Positions 47,813 through 57,983 of a stretch of 64,000 nucleotides of DNA are shown here, in pieces. This stretch comes from Bryopsis sp. KO-2023 (Eukaryota; Chlorophyta; Ulvophyceae; Bryopsidales; Bryopsidaceae). The DNA lies in assembly GCA_030272585.1 (NCBI GenBank), contig BSYQ01000012.1, forward strand, positions 2,790,001 to 2,854,000, in the 5' to 3' direction. Position numbers and translations under genes: made by a program. The stretch's first letter is position 1, and every line of letters starts with the position of its first letter. The notes under the pieces are model-generated. The model did not search any database, had not been told where the DNA came from, and worked only from the letters and a program-made list of their open reading frames with translations.

Positions 47813-48645
47813 ATGGTTCGGTCGAGTTTGGCGAGGGCACTGTTTATTTCCTTCGTGGCGTTATTATGCGCGGCGCGAAAAGCATCTGGCACGCCGCCTG
47901 ACAAACTTGATGGTGAGTTTCGTATCGCAACACTGGCTGTCGGCCAGCACAGAGCTCAAGTCTGGGCTAGGCCGAAGCGGCGGCGCGATCCACCATGATT
48001 ATCCGTCGGGATGTTTCGCGGGTTACGCGAGGGGTTGCTTTTTATCGGCTGTGTGTTGGATTCTTGCAGGGCTTAAAGCTGACGGCTATGGCACAGCTCG
48101 GGATTTCAGTGTTAATTTTTTCGATGATCATTCTTACCACATCCATGATGGCCAGAATGATCACCATGATGGTGCCGCCAATCAACCCAAATCGGCAGAA
48201 ACAGGCAAGTGCTTCATGAAATAAAATAATATTATATATTTTTTTCTTTCTTTTCTTGTTTTAAGACAGGGTGAATTCACGAAATCGCAAAAAGACATAT
48301 ATGGGATTTTTTGAGTAAACGATGCTTTTGTCAACCACAATGGTGGAGCATTTCTTGTTTCAAAGCTTTACCAGATGTGTTTTTTTTTTTTTTTTTCCCC
48401 GAAATGCAGCGCCTTTATCGGAATCCGAATCTGGATCTACCGGCCAACCCACAGGCCAGGCAGTCACATTGATGGGCACCGAATTCACCCAGGCCACCAA
48501 CCCCAGCACGATTTCTGTTGCTCCGATACGGAATAATAATTCTACTACCCGCTCGAATCCCCCACCAAAGCCGAAATCTACTTCCAGGTACAAGACGAGC
48601 ACCCCCCCAATCATTCATTTCCCTGCGAACTCGACTACTGGATGA
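47813..48645 (+). CDS. Small secreted His- and Ser/Thr/Pro-rich protein
   Basis: Three exons, 47813-47912, 48070-48204 and 48410-48645, join in phase 1 at both introns to give 156 residues. Exon 1 is a clear signal peptide (MVRSSLARALFISFVALLCA). Exon 2 contains a histidine/aspartate cluster (FFDDHSYHIHDGQNDHHDG) that could bind metal. Exon 3 is Ser/Thr/Pro/Asn-rich, suitable for O-glycosylation, and ends with NSTTG before TGA. The second intron starts with GC (ACAG|GCAAGT), supported by phase continuity; the alternative is read-through to a stop six codons later. The protein is not recognised. Its architecture (signal exon, phase-1 intron) matches the neighbouring secreted genes. Confidence 0.6.
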
Positions 48646-50885
48646 TGCATCCAGGTAAAAATCCTCGGAATTTCGCTTGAAAGAGGAAAGCGTAGCGCGA
48701 TCTGAGGCGATTTTGCTGGATTTTGGCTGTGCATGGGTTAATGATGCCCAGTGTGGCTGGGCTGCACTAACTGGGTGAGCAGGGGGGGGGGATATCCAAG
48801 ATAAAGTTCCTGTTGTTTGATGAACTAATCGTCTTGCAACAGGTAGCAGTGAAGTTTTGATCAAGGCATAAATCGATACTGCGGTGAGAATAATTTGTTG
48901 TTGTTTTTTTCCTTTTCAACTTTTCGGGGAGCAACTATGTTGTTTTTCACCTTTTTTTTTCGGGGAGGGGGGAGCACCGGTTTTTTTCTGGTGTGGTTTT
49001 GATCAGCCGATAAGATCTTAAATTCCCTGCAAGATCAAGTCTATTATATTTTCGAAAATATTCCTGGTGGTGAAATTATTATCTTGAAATGTCCAGAATA
49101 AGTCCCGTGGGGTTTTTTTTGCCCATTTTGCGTTTTTTTTCTGTTTTTTTTTTCTTTTCGAGGGGGGATTTTCTCAACTTGCTGCATTGATGGCAGATTC
49201 CTAAATTACGTATCAGGGTTGTATCTTTTCTTCTCTGATATGGATCTACGTGATCAGAATTTGAAATCTTAAAGAGGTCGAGTTTTGGCACGTTAGAATA
49301 AACGAACCCAATATTGTCTTATCTTTCAGTTTTGGGGTGGGAAATGTTGAAATACTTAGTTGGAGCTCAAGCTCGCTTAACTTTTTTCTTTCCTTTTTTT
49401 ATTTTTGGTGTGGGGAAAGGGGGGGGGGGGGGGTACAGTTTCAGGAAATATATCCTTTTTCTTTTTTTTGCTCGCAGCTTAGTGGATAAAACTACTTTTT
49501 TTTTCTGGAGTCCTATTGTTCAAAATGTTGTGATTTGACCCAGTTGGAGTTATTTTCTGTGAGAAAATTTTATATGGGGAAAAGAACAGTGAAAAAGGTG
49601 CTGATTTCCTGGAGCGGTTTTTTTTGAAGGGGAGGGGGAAAAAAGGGGGGGAGGGGGGAAAGGGAATAATTGAATTAGTGAAATAATGGTTGAACTAAAA
49701 ACTTACTTCAAAAAACACTCCGAGTCTCGCTGTGGAGGTCGACTTGGGAGGAAAAGAAAAAAAAAAAAGATTGTGTGAAAAGAGAGAGACAAAAGAAAAA
49801 TTGAACTTCATAAGAAACATAAAACTTAATCGAACCCTGGCATGGGCTCTATGAGGTTTGGATCAAACTTCGTACATTCATTGTCCCTGTTGCTGATTTT
49901 TTTTTGTTTTTTGCCTTGAAAATTTATTGTTGATTGAACCTGAGATGGAATAATTGGAAACTTGTTTTTCGAGAGAAATTTCCCTTTAAAAGGGAAAGTG
50001 GGATAAAAAGAAAGAAAGAACGTCCTGGGAAAGGATGCTGTGCGATCTTATCCGTATCAAATCAAAAACAAAAAAAAGAAAAAAGGAAATGCTTTGCTAA
50101 TTGTTGAGAGGGGGGAAGAGTTTTGGAGCCCATGTTGATGTAAAATATGCTTTTGCTGAATTATTGCTTCGCCACCAATATCGAGAAATTTCTCCCCGTT
50201 GTGCGTTGTGCACCCAGGGTATTTATTTCAACACAAATCATAGCAGACCAAGTCAAGTAAGGGAAGGGAGACCACTTCTTTACATTTTTTTTTTTACCTT
50301 TCTTTTTTTCTCATAAAATTTAAGAGATGGCACGTTCGGTATGGTCCCTCTAGACACCTGCTTCCAAGGATTTTTTTTTCAACTTGTATCGACTGATGTC
50401 AAACTTCTGGAAGTGAACTTTCTTCAAGAAAAAAAAAATAATTTTTTTGAGGCTCCAAACTAGTAGCAATGTCTGCCACTTCCAACCAGAACTTACAATG
50501 TTTTTTTTTTTTTCCCGTTTTCTTGTTTTTCTCTTTTTATTTATTTTTTGCATTGTCGAGACCCTGCACATTCTGCGGATCTGTCTATATGTACAGCAGA
50601 GTCTTCAACGTCTGACATTTTCATCTCACATTTACCTTCATTACATTACATTACTACAGTTTGAATCTCCCAGCTAGGAGATGCCAGTGTATCGGTATTG
50701 AAAAAAAAAACACCAGCAGGATGTCCAAAAAAAAAAGCCAAAAAAAAGCCAAAAAGAGAGCCAAAAAAAATTTCCCTCCTTGTGTTTGATCAAATATTTT
50801 CCCACAATGGAAGGAAACTACCCCATCCTGGATTTCCCCCCTTGCAATTGATTCATCACCAAGGTTTGCTTTATTCAACACAAGG
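48646..50885. other. AT-rich spacer, no gene seen
   Basis: Homopolymer runs (for example a G-run of about 14 at 49420-49433) and short frames. No exon chain is seen on either strand. Confidence 0.5.
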
Positions 50886-50888
50886 TGT

Positions 50889-52147
50889 TCAGTCCAAAAC
50901 TTCCCAACAGTGAATGAGCTCCTCATCGTTTTGGCTTTCCTCACCAGTATCCCCAACATGATTCTTGAAGAAGCTTTCTTCAGAAGGAACCTTTTTGCCC
51001 TTCCAAATAAAAACCTTGCCGTGACTATAGTTCCCTAACTTTTTCCAGCTGTTTTCAGCCTCAGGTGCAGCATAGCTGCCGCCACCCCCACCCCCACTGT
51101 ACTGATAACCAGCACTCCCACCAGAATAGCCAGCACCTCCACCACAAATATCTCCTCCTCCACCAAAACCTCCAGTATTGTCCAAGGCAGAACCTTTTGG
51201 CCGAGCCAGTGCTACGGGTCCTGCCTTCCATCCAAGACCACCCTTATGAGGTCCATTGTTTCCTCCATTCCCTCCGTTTTTTCCACCGATACATTTTGCA
51301 TCTGCACCGATTCCATCTTCACTCAAGCTGGCATCAGTACCAGAGGATCTGCTATTGATGCTGCCTCCACCCCCTGCCGCCAACAGCAAGGTCAGCTCCT
51401 TTTTTCTGAGAGCCACAAAGGTCCCTCCCCCACCACCGGTATGGTCATTGGGATACTTCGTACTAACCCACAACCTTGACTTTCCCCCCGTCAATATTTG
51501 GACAACATCACCAGCGTTGAATTCAAATGATCCGGCTATGATCGCCCCCTCCCCACCTTTCGACTTGTACAGCCGAGAATCAGGGCGTGCATCAGCAGCT
51601 TTTGCCCCCATGGCAACGATGTGATACCAGCCCGAGTCAGGGACCTTCCATTCCTGCCATTTTTCGTTCTCCTTGGAGTACTCAAAGGTCGCAACCGGGC
51701 CAGCTTTGTCTTCTTTCAAGTACTTCATGCAAGCCTTTTCCACCCAATCCATTTCGAACAATTTCGCGGCCAGCAGAACGCTCACAACATTATCGTCGTT
51801 CAAATCGCCATCCGCGGTGTAACACGACCTTAAAATCCACTTCAACGCAGCAGGATCCACGTCTTTCGCCGCCACGAATTTTTTCGAATCTCCGCCGCGA
51901 GAGAAGAGATTTTTGAAATATGGACTGGCGACTTCCAATACGAATTTCTCGCAATGAAACGTCTGGCCATCTTTGGCTTCGAAAACTACATCGCTCCGTT
52001 TCGGGTCGTCGAAGCATTTGGCCCAGTTTTGGTGATGGGCTGCGTAGTTCTCCACCAACACCTGTCGTTGAACGCACAATCAAACAATTGGCGGACAAGC
52101 ACTTTCAACGGACCAGCACTCGCAGCAGCACTCTTTTTTCTCACCAT
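50889..52147 (-). CDS. BTB/POZ protein with C-terminal glycine-rich ALK-type domain
   Basis: The coding part most simply starts at ATG 52147-52145, directly before a GTGAGA donor, and continues from 52061 to 50889 as one exon, giving about 391 residues. The N-terminal 110 residues form a BTB domain: SDVVFEAKDGQTFHCEKFVL, EVASPYFKNLFS, then ALKWILRSCYTAD and AAKLFEMDWVEKACMKYL. The C-terminal domain has WQEWKVPDSGWYHIVAMGA, GEGAIIAGSFEFNAGDVVQI, GGGGGTFVALRKKELTLLLA, AAGGGG and repeated glycine runs, ending GKVFIWKG. BTB domains usually dimerise or dock on Cullin-3; the glycine-rich domain otherwise occurs in the ALK/LTK ectodomain. No signal peptide is seen, so it is intracellular. It shares the glycine-rich half with the gene at 17195-18754. 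Confidence 0.85.
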
Positions 52148-52507
52148 GGTTCAACGGCTGGTGCAGGAAATTTGTGCAGTACTCACGAACGGCGCGAAAG
52201 CATATTTTGATTTGTGGCGAGCGTCCTTTTTAGATTTCCCCTTTTCTTGGAATTCAGGAAGCTGTTTGAGGGGGTTCTGTACGCTATATTCGTGTCCGTC
52301 TGCCGGTTGATATTTGATTGATTGCCATCTTGTATACAAGTACGTACTGATTGGTTGCCAGACGCCAAGGGTCCAGGGTGTCGAGCAGTTGACAGCATGG
52401 CCAGTGACGAGAGAGAGAATAAATATCAACACCTTTGCAGTTCCCCACACCCAGTGCTGTGGCCTGCTCGATTCGTATCTTTGCACGCTTGCCAGTGTTC
52501 GATCACG
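52148..52507. promoter_or_regulatory. Putative bidirectional promoter region
   Basis: Only about 360 bases separate the start of the minus-strand BTB gene from the start of the plus-strand H-type lectin. Both promoters must lie here unless 5' exons were missed. No specific element could be assigned. Confidence 0.35.
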
Positions 52508-52909
52508 ATGAGTGCTGTCAAGCTCCTTGTTGCGCTGGTGTTGGCGATCCTCACCGCCGGTGCATACGCCAGGTCCGGGGTGGTCGAAGTGAAAGCCCTG
52601 GGCGACACGAGCTCTTGCCCAGTGAGGCCTTGGAGCAAAAAGCAAACTGCTGTTCGAGAGAAGACGATTTCGATCAAGTTTGGCTTCTCCTACACCACGC
52701 CGCCTCTGGTGGCCGTCTTTCTTTCCGGAATCGACGCCAATAAGAAACGGAATTTGAGGGTCCGGCTCGAGGCGGAGGACGTTACGGTAGAAGGGTTTAC
52801 GCTGAGAGCGGGCGTCTGGTGCAATACCTTCGTGTACTGGGCTCGAGCGTCGTGGGTGTCGATTCCTGATGTGTACCACACTGGTGAGAGCGCTTTTATG
52901 CTCTACTGA
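52508..52909 (+). CDS. Secreted H-type lectin
   Basis: A single-exon gene of 133 residues. A signal peptide (MSAVKLLVALVLAILTAGAYA) precedes one H-type lectin domain, the six-stranded fold of Helix pomatia agglutinin and the discoidin C-terminal domain, which binds GalNAc/Gal as trimers. Visible features are ISIKFGFSYTTPPLVAVFLS, then GIDANKKRNLRVRLEAEDVT, VEGFTLRAGVWCNTFVYWA and ASWVSIP, which follow the family pattern F..P.V.V...D....RV.V.A..VT..GF.L...W......A.W.A. The protein ends shortly after the domain (SAFMLY). The ATG at 52508 is the first that gives a signal peptide. It is divergently arranged with the BTB gene. Confidence 0.88.
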   Translation: MSAVKLLVALVLAILTAGAYARSGVVEVKALGDTSSCPVRPWSKKQTAVREKTISIKFGFSYTTPPLVAVFLSGIDANKKRNLRVRLEAEDVTVEGFTLRAGVWCNTFVYWARASWVSIPDVYHTGESAFMLY

Positions 52910-52949
52910 GTTTGGATCGACAGCAGCGGTGCTTTTTTTGGGGGGGGGA

Positions 52950-52975
52950 TGGCGGCGGCGGCGGCGGCGGCGGCG
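52950..52975. repeat. (GGC)n microsatellite
   Basis: Eight to nine GGC units, preceded by a G-run, in the 3' flank of the H-type lectin gene. Confidence 0.9.
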
Positions 52976-52979
52976 TAGT

Positions 52980-53790
52980 GCCTCTGGCTGCTTGTGGGAA
53001 GCAATGATTCTTGTGCAGATTTTGGATTCTGGATTTTTTGATCGCCTTTGCTTTCTGAGGCCCTTATGAGCAGCTCACTGGGTATCAGAATCTTGGGGGT
53101 TTTTTTTTCTCATGAAATAGATATGTTTTGAAATTTTGAGTTCGTCTTTTTTGGGGAAATACTTTGGAGAGGATACATACGATGAGGCGAGCTGATACAA
53201 ATGATCAGCTTCTTTAAATTTTGTTTTATGCTTTTTTTTTTCTTTGCTTAAGATTAAAATCCATGAAGCGGGGCATCATAAAAAGATGCTGTCAAATTTT
53301 TAAATGTATAAATGTATATATGTAAAAGGCCTTGACCGAGTGAAAGAAGCTTCTCTTAAGAGGAGAAACAACGGGGGGGGGGTTCGGTATGGGTGCAACA
53401 ACAGAACAGTCATTTTTTATACTGTTTTGCTGGCAGGATCGTCCAGTGTAAATCATCAACGAACCCTGTCAATCAAACCAGAAAAATTACAGACTTAACA
53501 AAAACCTGTAATCTGTATTTTTTTATACAGATTATTTTGGTTTCACTTCTTTGGCTGTCTCCGTCATCTTCTCTTCTCTTCATGAGTAGTTATGACAGAC
53601 AATAGAACCCGTTGAAAAAAATACTCACATAATTAGCATACAGAATCTAAAAGTACAAGTCTCTGGTTTGCTCATTGAAATTGCCTCGACTATGCCGAGG
53701 TTTAATAAAATCGAAGAAGAAAGCAAATCTCATCTAACAAAACAAACAAACCCACAACTGCGGGAACTTCACGTTGAGAAGATATTTTTT
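52980..53790. other. Spacer, no gene seen
   Basis: AT-rich region between two convergent genes, presumably containing both 3' untranslated regions. Nothing else is visible. Confidence 0.5.
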
Positions 53791-53791
53791 C

Positions 53792-54984
53792 CTAGTTGCA
53801 GAAGCACTCCTGATTTCTTTTGTTCTCGAAGATCATCTTGCCGTCCTCGGTCAGCTCCTCCTTCTTCACCCAGGGACCATCATCGCAGCCCTTACAACGG
53901 CACAAAGTCCTCTTGAAATCAGAAGCGCAACACTGTTCTTTGCCTTTTCCCGAGCAAGCGATGAGCTGACCGGCGCCGCCGCAGTCGTCCCCGCTCTTGA
54001 GAATTTTGCTTTTTGTTTGAGAAATGGAGCCGCTCCTGCAAAGACTCTCGGCGACCGCTGTGTCTCCATCTGAAGTCCGACATACGAACTCGTCAGACAA
54101 TTCATCAGATCCCTGCACAGGGGGAAGACTTTGACGAGAGAGTGGGGACTCACTGTCGCACGCATTGGTGGATGCTGCGGCGAACGCATTGGCGATGGTT
54201 TCGCTGACGGCCTTTACGTAGGAGCTCTCGAAGTCTTCTTTCGTCCCCGAGTCATTCACGCAGATGTCTGACTGCGCCGACGCTACCCCCTCGGCCAGCG
54301 CGACAGAAACGGAGCGGACATCGGCGTAGCAGAAGTCACTGGCGACATCGATGTTGTTGATATCACCCTCCAAAGCTTCGGCTTGAGCGAGGGATTCGGC
54401 CAAGTTGAATGCGAAGGTGTCACCACTGGAGATAGACCAGCCGCATGCGAACCCCTGGCCGTCGCACGTCACCTTGGCGGCCGCGTTCGACCAAACTTTG
54501 GCGATCGCGGTGGCCACTGCGGTGGCGGCGGCCTCGATCTTGCCATCCTCGCAAGCATTCTTTCTGTCGCCCCACCAGTCGGCGTATGCCTCCTTGAACT
54601 TGTTCTGAGAGCTAGTCACCACCTTCCGACCAAAGGAATAACACCAAAGTCGATTCGATTTTCTAACAAAAACGCCCAAGTGAAACGCAACGGAGATTTC
54701 GCAACAAAGATCACCTCGCAATCGGCGCCGGCTTCGCCATTGCAGTTATCAGCAGTCATTGAAATTTGCAGCGCAGCGAAACCATTACAGCTGGGATCGG
54801 GAGGTCCAGGGCAATCCACAGCGACGCCGCTTTCTGTGAGAAATCGAGCAGCCGAGAAGATCCGATCATTACGTTCAATCAGTGCGAAGTTGCTCCCTCC
54901 AGAGGGAGATCGGCCATAGTCCGCTAGCTACCCACCACACAGGAGCGCCACCAAAGCGATACAAAAACCCGACTTCTTAATCAT
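53792..54984 (-). CDS. Secreted alanine-rich protein with cysteine-rich C-terminus
   Basis: Three exons, 54984-54936, 54833-54715 and 54622-53792, join in phases 1 and 0 to give about 332 residues. Exon 1 is a signal peptide (MIKKSGFCIALVALLCG). Exon 2 is a small cysteine segment (DCPGPPDPSCNGFAALQIS). Exon 3 has alanine-rich units, helix-strand-helix, with EAAATAVATAIAKVWSNAAA, KVTCDGQGFACGWSISSGDT, FAFNLAESLAQA and AVSETIANAFAAASTNACD. The C-terminus holds closely spaced cysteines (DDCGGAGQLIACSGKGKEQC, then LCRCKGCDDG) and ends ECFCN. The alanine-rich units resemble exons 3-7 of the gene at 32836-38374, so both belong to one undescribed-looking family. It is extracellular by signal peptide; function is unknown. 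The gene is probably intact. Confidence 0.75.
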
Positions 54985-55409
54985 TTTTGTTTTGAAATAT
55001 CAAAGAAAAAAGTGAGCAAACGTACCCAGTTCGCTTCTACCTTCCACTGGGCGCTTCTTATAGCTTCCGATTTACCCAACATGGGAAAAGACATTTCCTG
55101 GGGGAGCACAGGCTTGAAACCGTGTCGCTTACCAAAACTGTATTGATTGCTGTGTGGATCCCAATTTCAACCCACCATGAAAATCAATCAATCAATCAAT
55201 CAACCAATGAATACAAACAAACAAACAAACAAACAAACAAACATCAATTACATGTTGACTGACACTAGTAAAAAAACGTCTCTTAGAAAACAAACACACA
55301 TTTTTAAAATGTGTTTTCATATTGAAGAACTGTGTTTTATTGTATATATTTCTTTTTCATGAGAAGAAATAGAAAGAGACCATATTTCAATGATGGACAG
55401 CTTCTCGTT
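54985..55409. other. Upstream region with AATC and ACAA microsatellites
   Basis: Promoter side of the alanine-rich gene. Short (CAAT)n at about 55183-55204 and (CAAA)n at about 55213-55241. Nothing else is seen. Confidence 0.6.
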
Positions 55410-55415
55410 GTTGGA

Positions 55416-55903
55416 TGTAACCCCAAACCACGTCGCCTTAACCGATTTGGTCACCTCCACGGGAGGAGTGCTGCCACAGAACTGAGACTGTGGCAGCAGT
55501 GCAGTAATGATTGTGGTGAAGGAGCAGTCCTGCCACAGCAGGGTTTTTTATAATAATTTGTCAAGGTTTCTAAGGGCAGTTGGGTAGTAGTTAGACCGTC
55601 CATTTGTTAGGTTCAATAAGGGTTAGTAAGGGTTATTATAGGTCAAAGAGGTAGCTAGGTTGTAGCTGAAGTCCATTGGGGCTGAAGCTACAGTTTTTGT
55701 ATTTATAAAGCACCTCTGAACATATTCGATGTAAGCTCTCTTTTTGTTCGAGTGTTTGTCTTCTCCTATCCGACCTTTGCACACTACCACGTTCAACCAC
55801 GAGCCCTTAGGCTCTTTTCCGTTCTCCCCACGATCAGTCCCTCCGCAGGGGTGACCCAATAGGGAGAGACGACGTCATTTGTTGGTTTCGGAGCCAGGTT
55901 ACA
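55416..55903 (+). repeat. 5' LTR
   Basis: Direct repeat of the segment at 59482-59955, with terminal TGTAACC and GGTTACA. The stretch TGGTTTCGGAGCC near its inner end resembles a tRNA primer-binding site of the initiator-methionine type, so the exact inner boundary is uncertain. Confidence 0.85.
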
Positions 55904-57921
55904 GCGTTCTGGAGAACTTAAGTTTTCGTGGGAGACTACTCCAAAGACTACAAGGAAGAATGGCGGGGATACCATCACCATCTCTGGATAAGATATGTCG
56001 ATATGAGACTATCACTTCCAGAAATTTTCGGTATGCGTTTCAGCGCTCAAGGATCTACGCGACATATCAGCAGTTCTGCGCATCAGTGGTGGACCACTAT
56101 GTCCCAGAAGGACCCGGAGAGAATATTTTGGCAATACTGTACGAAGTTAACAATGTTCTGATGGCCGACTTCGACGCAGCGTATCCTCCAGGATCACACG
56201 GGAGGCCCGCAGCTTCTCCAGCAGCAGTGGCTGGAAATATTGATGCGTTAAAGATGAACGTGGCAGGATTTCTCGTAACGGAAAGAGCTATCTTGGAGAG
56301 TCCTTCAGAAAAGGAAGCAGTCCTTCGCAAATGTGTCAAGAAAAAGGGGCAAACGTGGCTGCAGTGGATCGAGCAGTTTCGCCAAGAAGCAATGGCAGTG
56401 GAACAGGATGTGGATGATGCGAAAATAAAAGAAATTTTCTTCAAACTACTTCCAAAGGATTGCAGAGTCGGAACGGCAGCAATGGTGACCGCCACATACG
56501 TAGACGCTATCGCAAACGCAAAGGAATGGATCATCAACGTGTTTCGCCTCGAAGATACAACAGCGAAACTCCAAGGGGACGCAATGGACATTGGAGCGGT
56601 AGGCGAGACTACAGCACCTGCAGAAAAGGAATCGCCGGTGAGACAAGGAGAACTTCCGCAGACCGATTGGCAACAAAAGCTGAAAGAGGTACCGTTTGGC
56701 TCTCTCAAGTTTTTCATCACTCAATTGAGTAAGAGAGATCGAAGATTCAAAGGGTTTTTGAGCTGGTTGGCAAAGAGCGGCGGCGGCGGAAGCGGAGGCA
56801 ACGGCGGATTCAGGAACAACGGAGGTGGATTCAGAAGAGGAGGAACGCCGTATCGTGGAATGCCTACGAGAACCGTTCAATTCGATGAACCCCAATTCGA
56901 AGACAACAACGAGTTTGAAGGATTGGAAGAAGAAGATCTCTATCAGCCCGAGACAAACTATGTCGGGACCATTTCTGCCGTGCCTGTGGCAAAAGTGCCG
57001 ACGAGGAAATGGAAGAAGTCCGAGAGAACCCAGTACCGCCGTGGGAACCCAACCAGTGGACCAAAGCAAACAAGGAGTTCCAAGAGTCCTGAAACCGGAG
57101 GGATTTTGAAGACCAAAACTTACAAGGAAGTTTTGACTGTGGGAAAATCAGCAGGACTCCTGACAACCAAGATGTCTCTCGTGTCTACAGCCGCAGAAAG
57201 TGTGGAAGAATTCGCTATTATCGACACGGGAGCAGCCGTCAATGTGATTTCCACGGATCTGGCAAAAAGATTGGGGGTGTCGCCAAAGCAAGAAGGAGCA
57301 CCCAGTAAAATTCGAACGGCTGATGGCAGGACTGTGGACACTGAAGGCAGCATTTCTTCCATCAAGATAGGAACCGAGGGGAAGAAGGTTTCCGCGGATT
57401 TTTACGTGATGAAGGAGCCCGGATACGAGCTGTTGGTCGGCATGCCTATTCTCAACTCGTTGAACGCCGTGATCGATGTTCGAAGGAAGAAGATCCACAT
57501 AGGATCTGGAAAAACTCTCCAATGCATGGTCACAAGATTGCCTGAGGAAGTAGTGCTTCCAGAAAGGGAGAAAACGGACGAAGAGAGTGTGGAGCTGACT
57601 TCTGCCAAACGACATCTCAAGATTGTCAACGTTGCAAAGGATCGCTATTCTGTACCTCTGGGGAGAAACTTGGTGCTCAAGCCGCATTCACTCTCCACGA
57701 TTTGGATACCGATCAAGACATCCAAGGAGATCGAGCTCAGTCCAGTCGTTCCGAATGGCAGTATCGCCATTCATGCAGGATTGAATTATAAGGGTCAGTA
57801 CCTCCGCGTCCAAATCAGCAATTGGAATGACCTGCCCGTCCAATTGCCGAGCAATTACAAGGTTGCGACTTTCGTGCACGAGGGACCCGTCAAGTTCAAT
57901 GACCGGGAGGTATCAAACTAG
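55879..57921 (+). CDS. gag-like region with aspartic protease
   Basis: A 680-codon frame of the retrotransposon. The first half is capsid-like, helical and without enzymatic motifs, followed by a glycine/arginine-rich stretch (about residues 300-335) that may bind RNA. The second half has the retropepsin-like signature IDTGAAVNVIS, with ELLVGMPIL further on. No CCHC zinc knuckle was seen. Confidence 0.8.
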   Translation: MLVSEPGYSVLENLSFRGRLLQRLQGRMAGIPSPSLDKICRYETITSRNFRYAFQRSRIYATYQQFCASVVDHYVPEGPGENILAILYEVNNVLMADFDAAYPPGSHGRPAASPAAVAGNIDALKMNVAGFLVTERAILESPSEKEAVLRKCVKKKGQTWLQWIEQFRQEAMAVEQDVDDAKIKEIFFKLLPKDCRVGTAAMVTATYVDAIANAKEWIINVFRLEDTTAKLQGDAMDIGAVGETTAPAEKESPVRQGELPQTDWQQKLKEVPFGSLKFFITQLSKRDRRFKGFLSWLAKSGGGGSGGNGGFRNNGGGFRRGGTPYRGMPTRTVQFDEPQFEDNNEFEGLEEEDLYQPETNYVGTISAVPVAKVPTRKWKKSERTQYRRGNPTSGPKQTRSSKSPETGGILKTKTYKEVLTVGKSAGLLTTKMSLVSTAAESVEEFAIIDTGAAVNVISTDLAKRLGVSPKQEGAPSKIRTADGRTVDTEGSISSIKIGTEGKKVSADFYVMKEPGYELLVGMPILNSLNAVIDVRRKKIHIGSGKTLQCMVTRLPEEVVLPEREKTDEESVELTSAKRHLKIVNVAKDRYSVPLGRNLVLKPHSLSTIWIPIKTSKEIELSPVVPNGSIAIHAGLNYKGQYLRVQISNWNDLPVQLPSNYKVATFVHEGPVKFNDREVSN

Positions 57922-57983
57922 AAAGGCCCGTCGAAAGGGGACTTCGGACGGGCCTAACTAGATCCGAACAAGACAAAGAAGCC

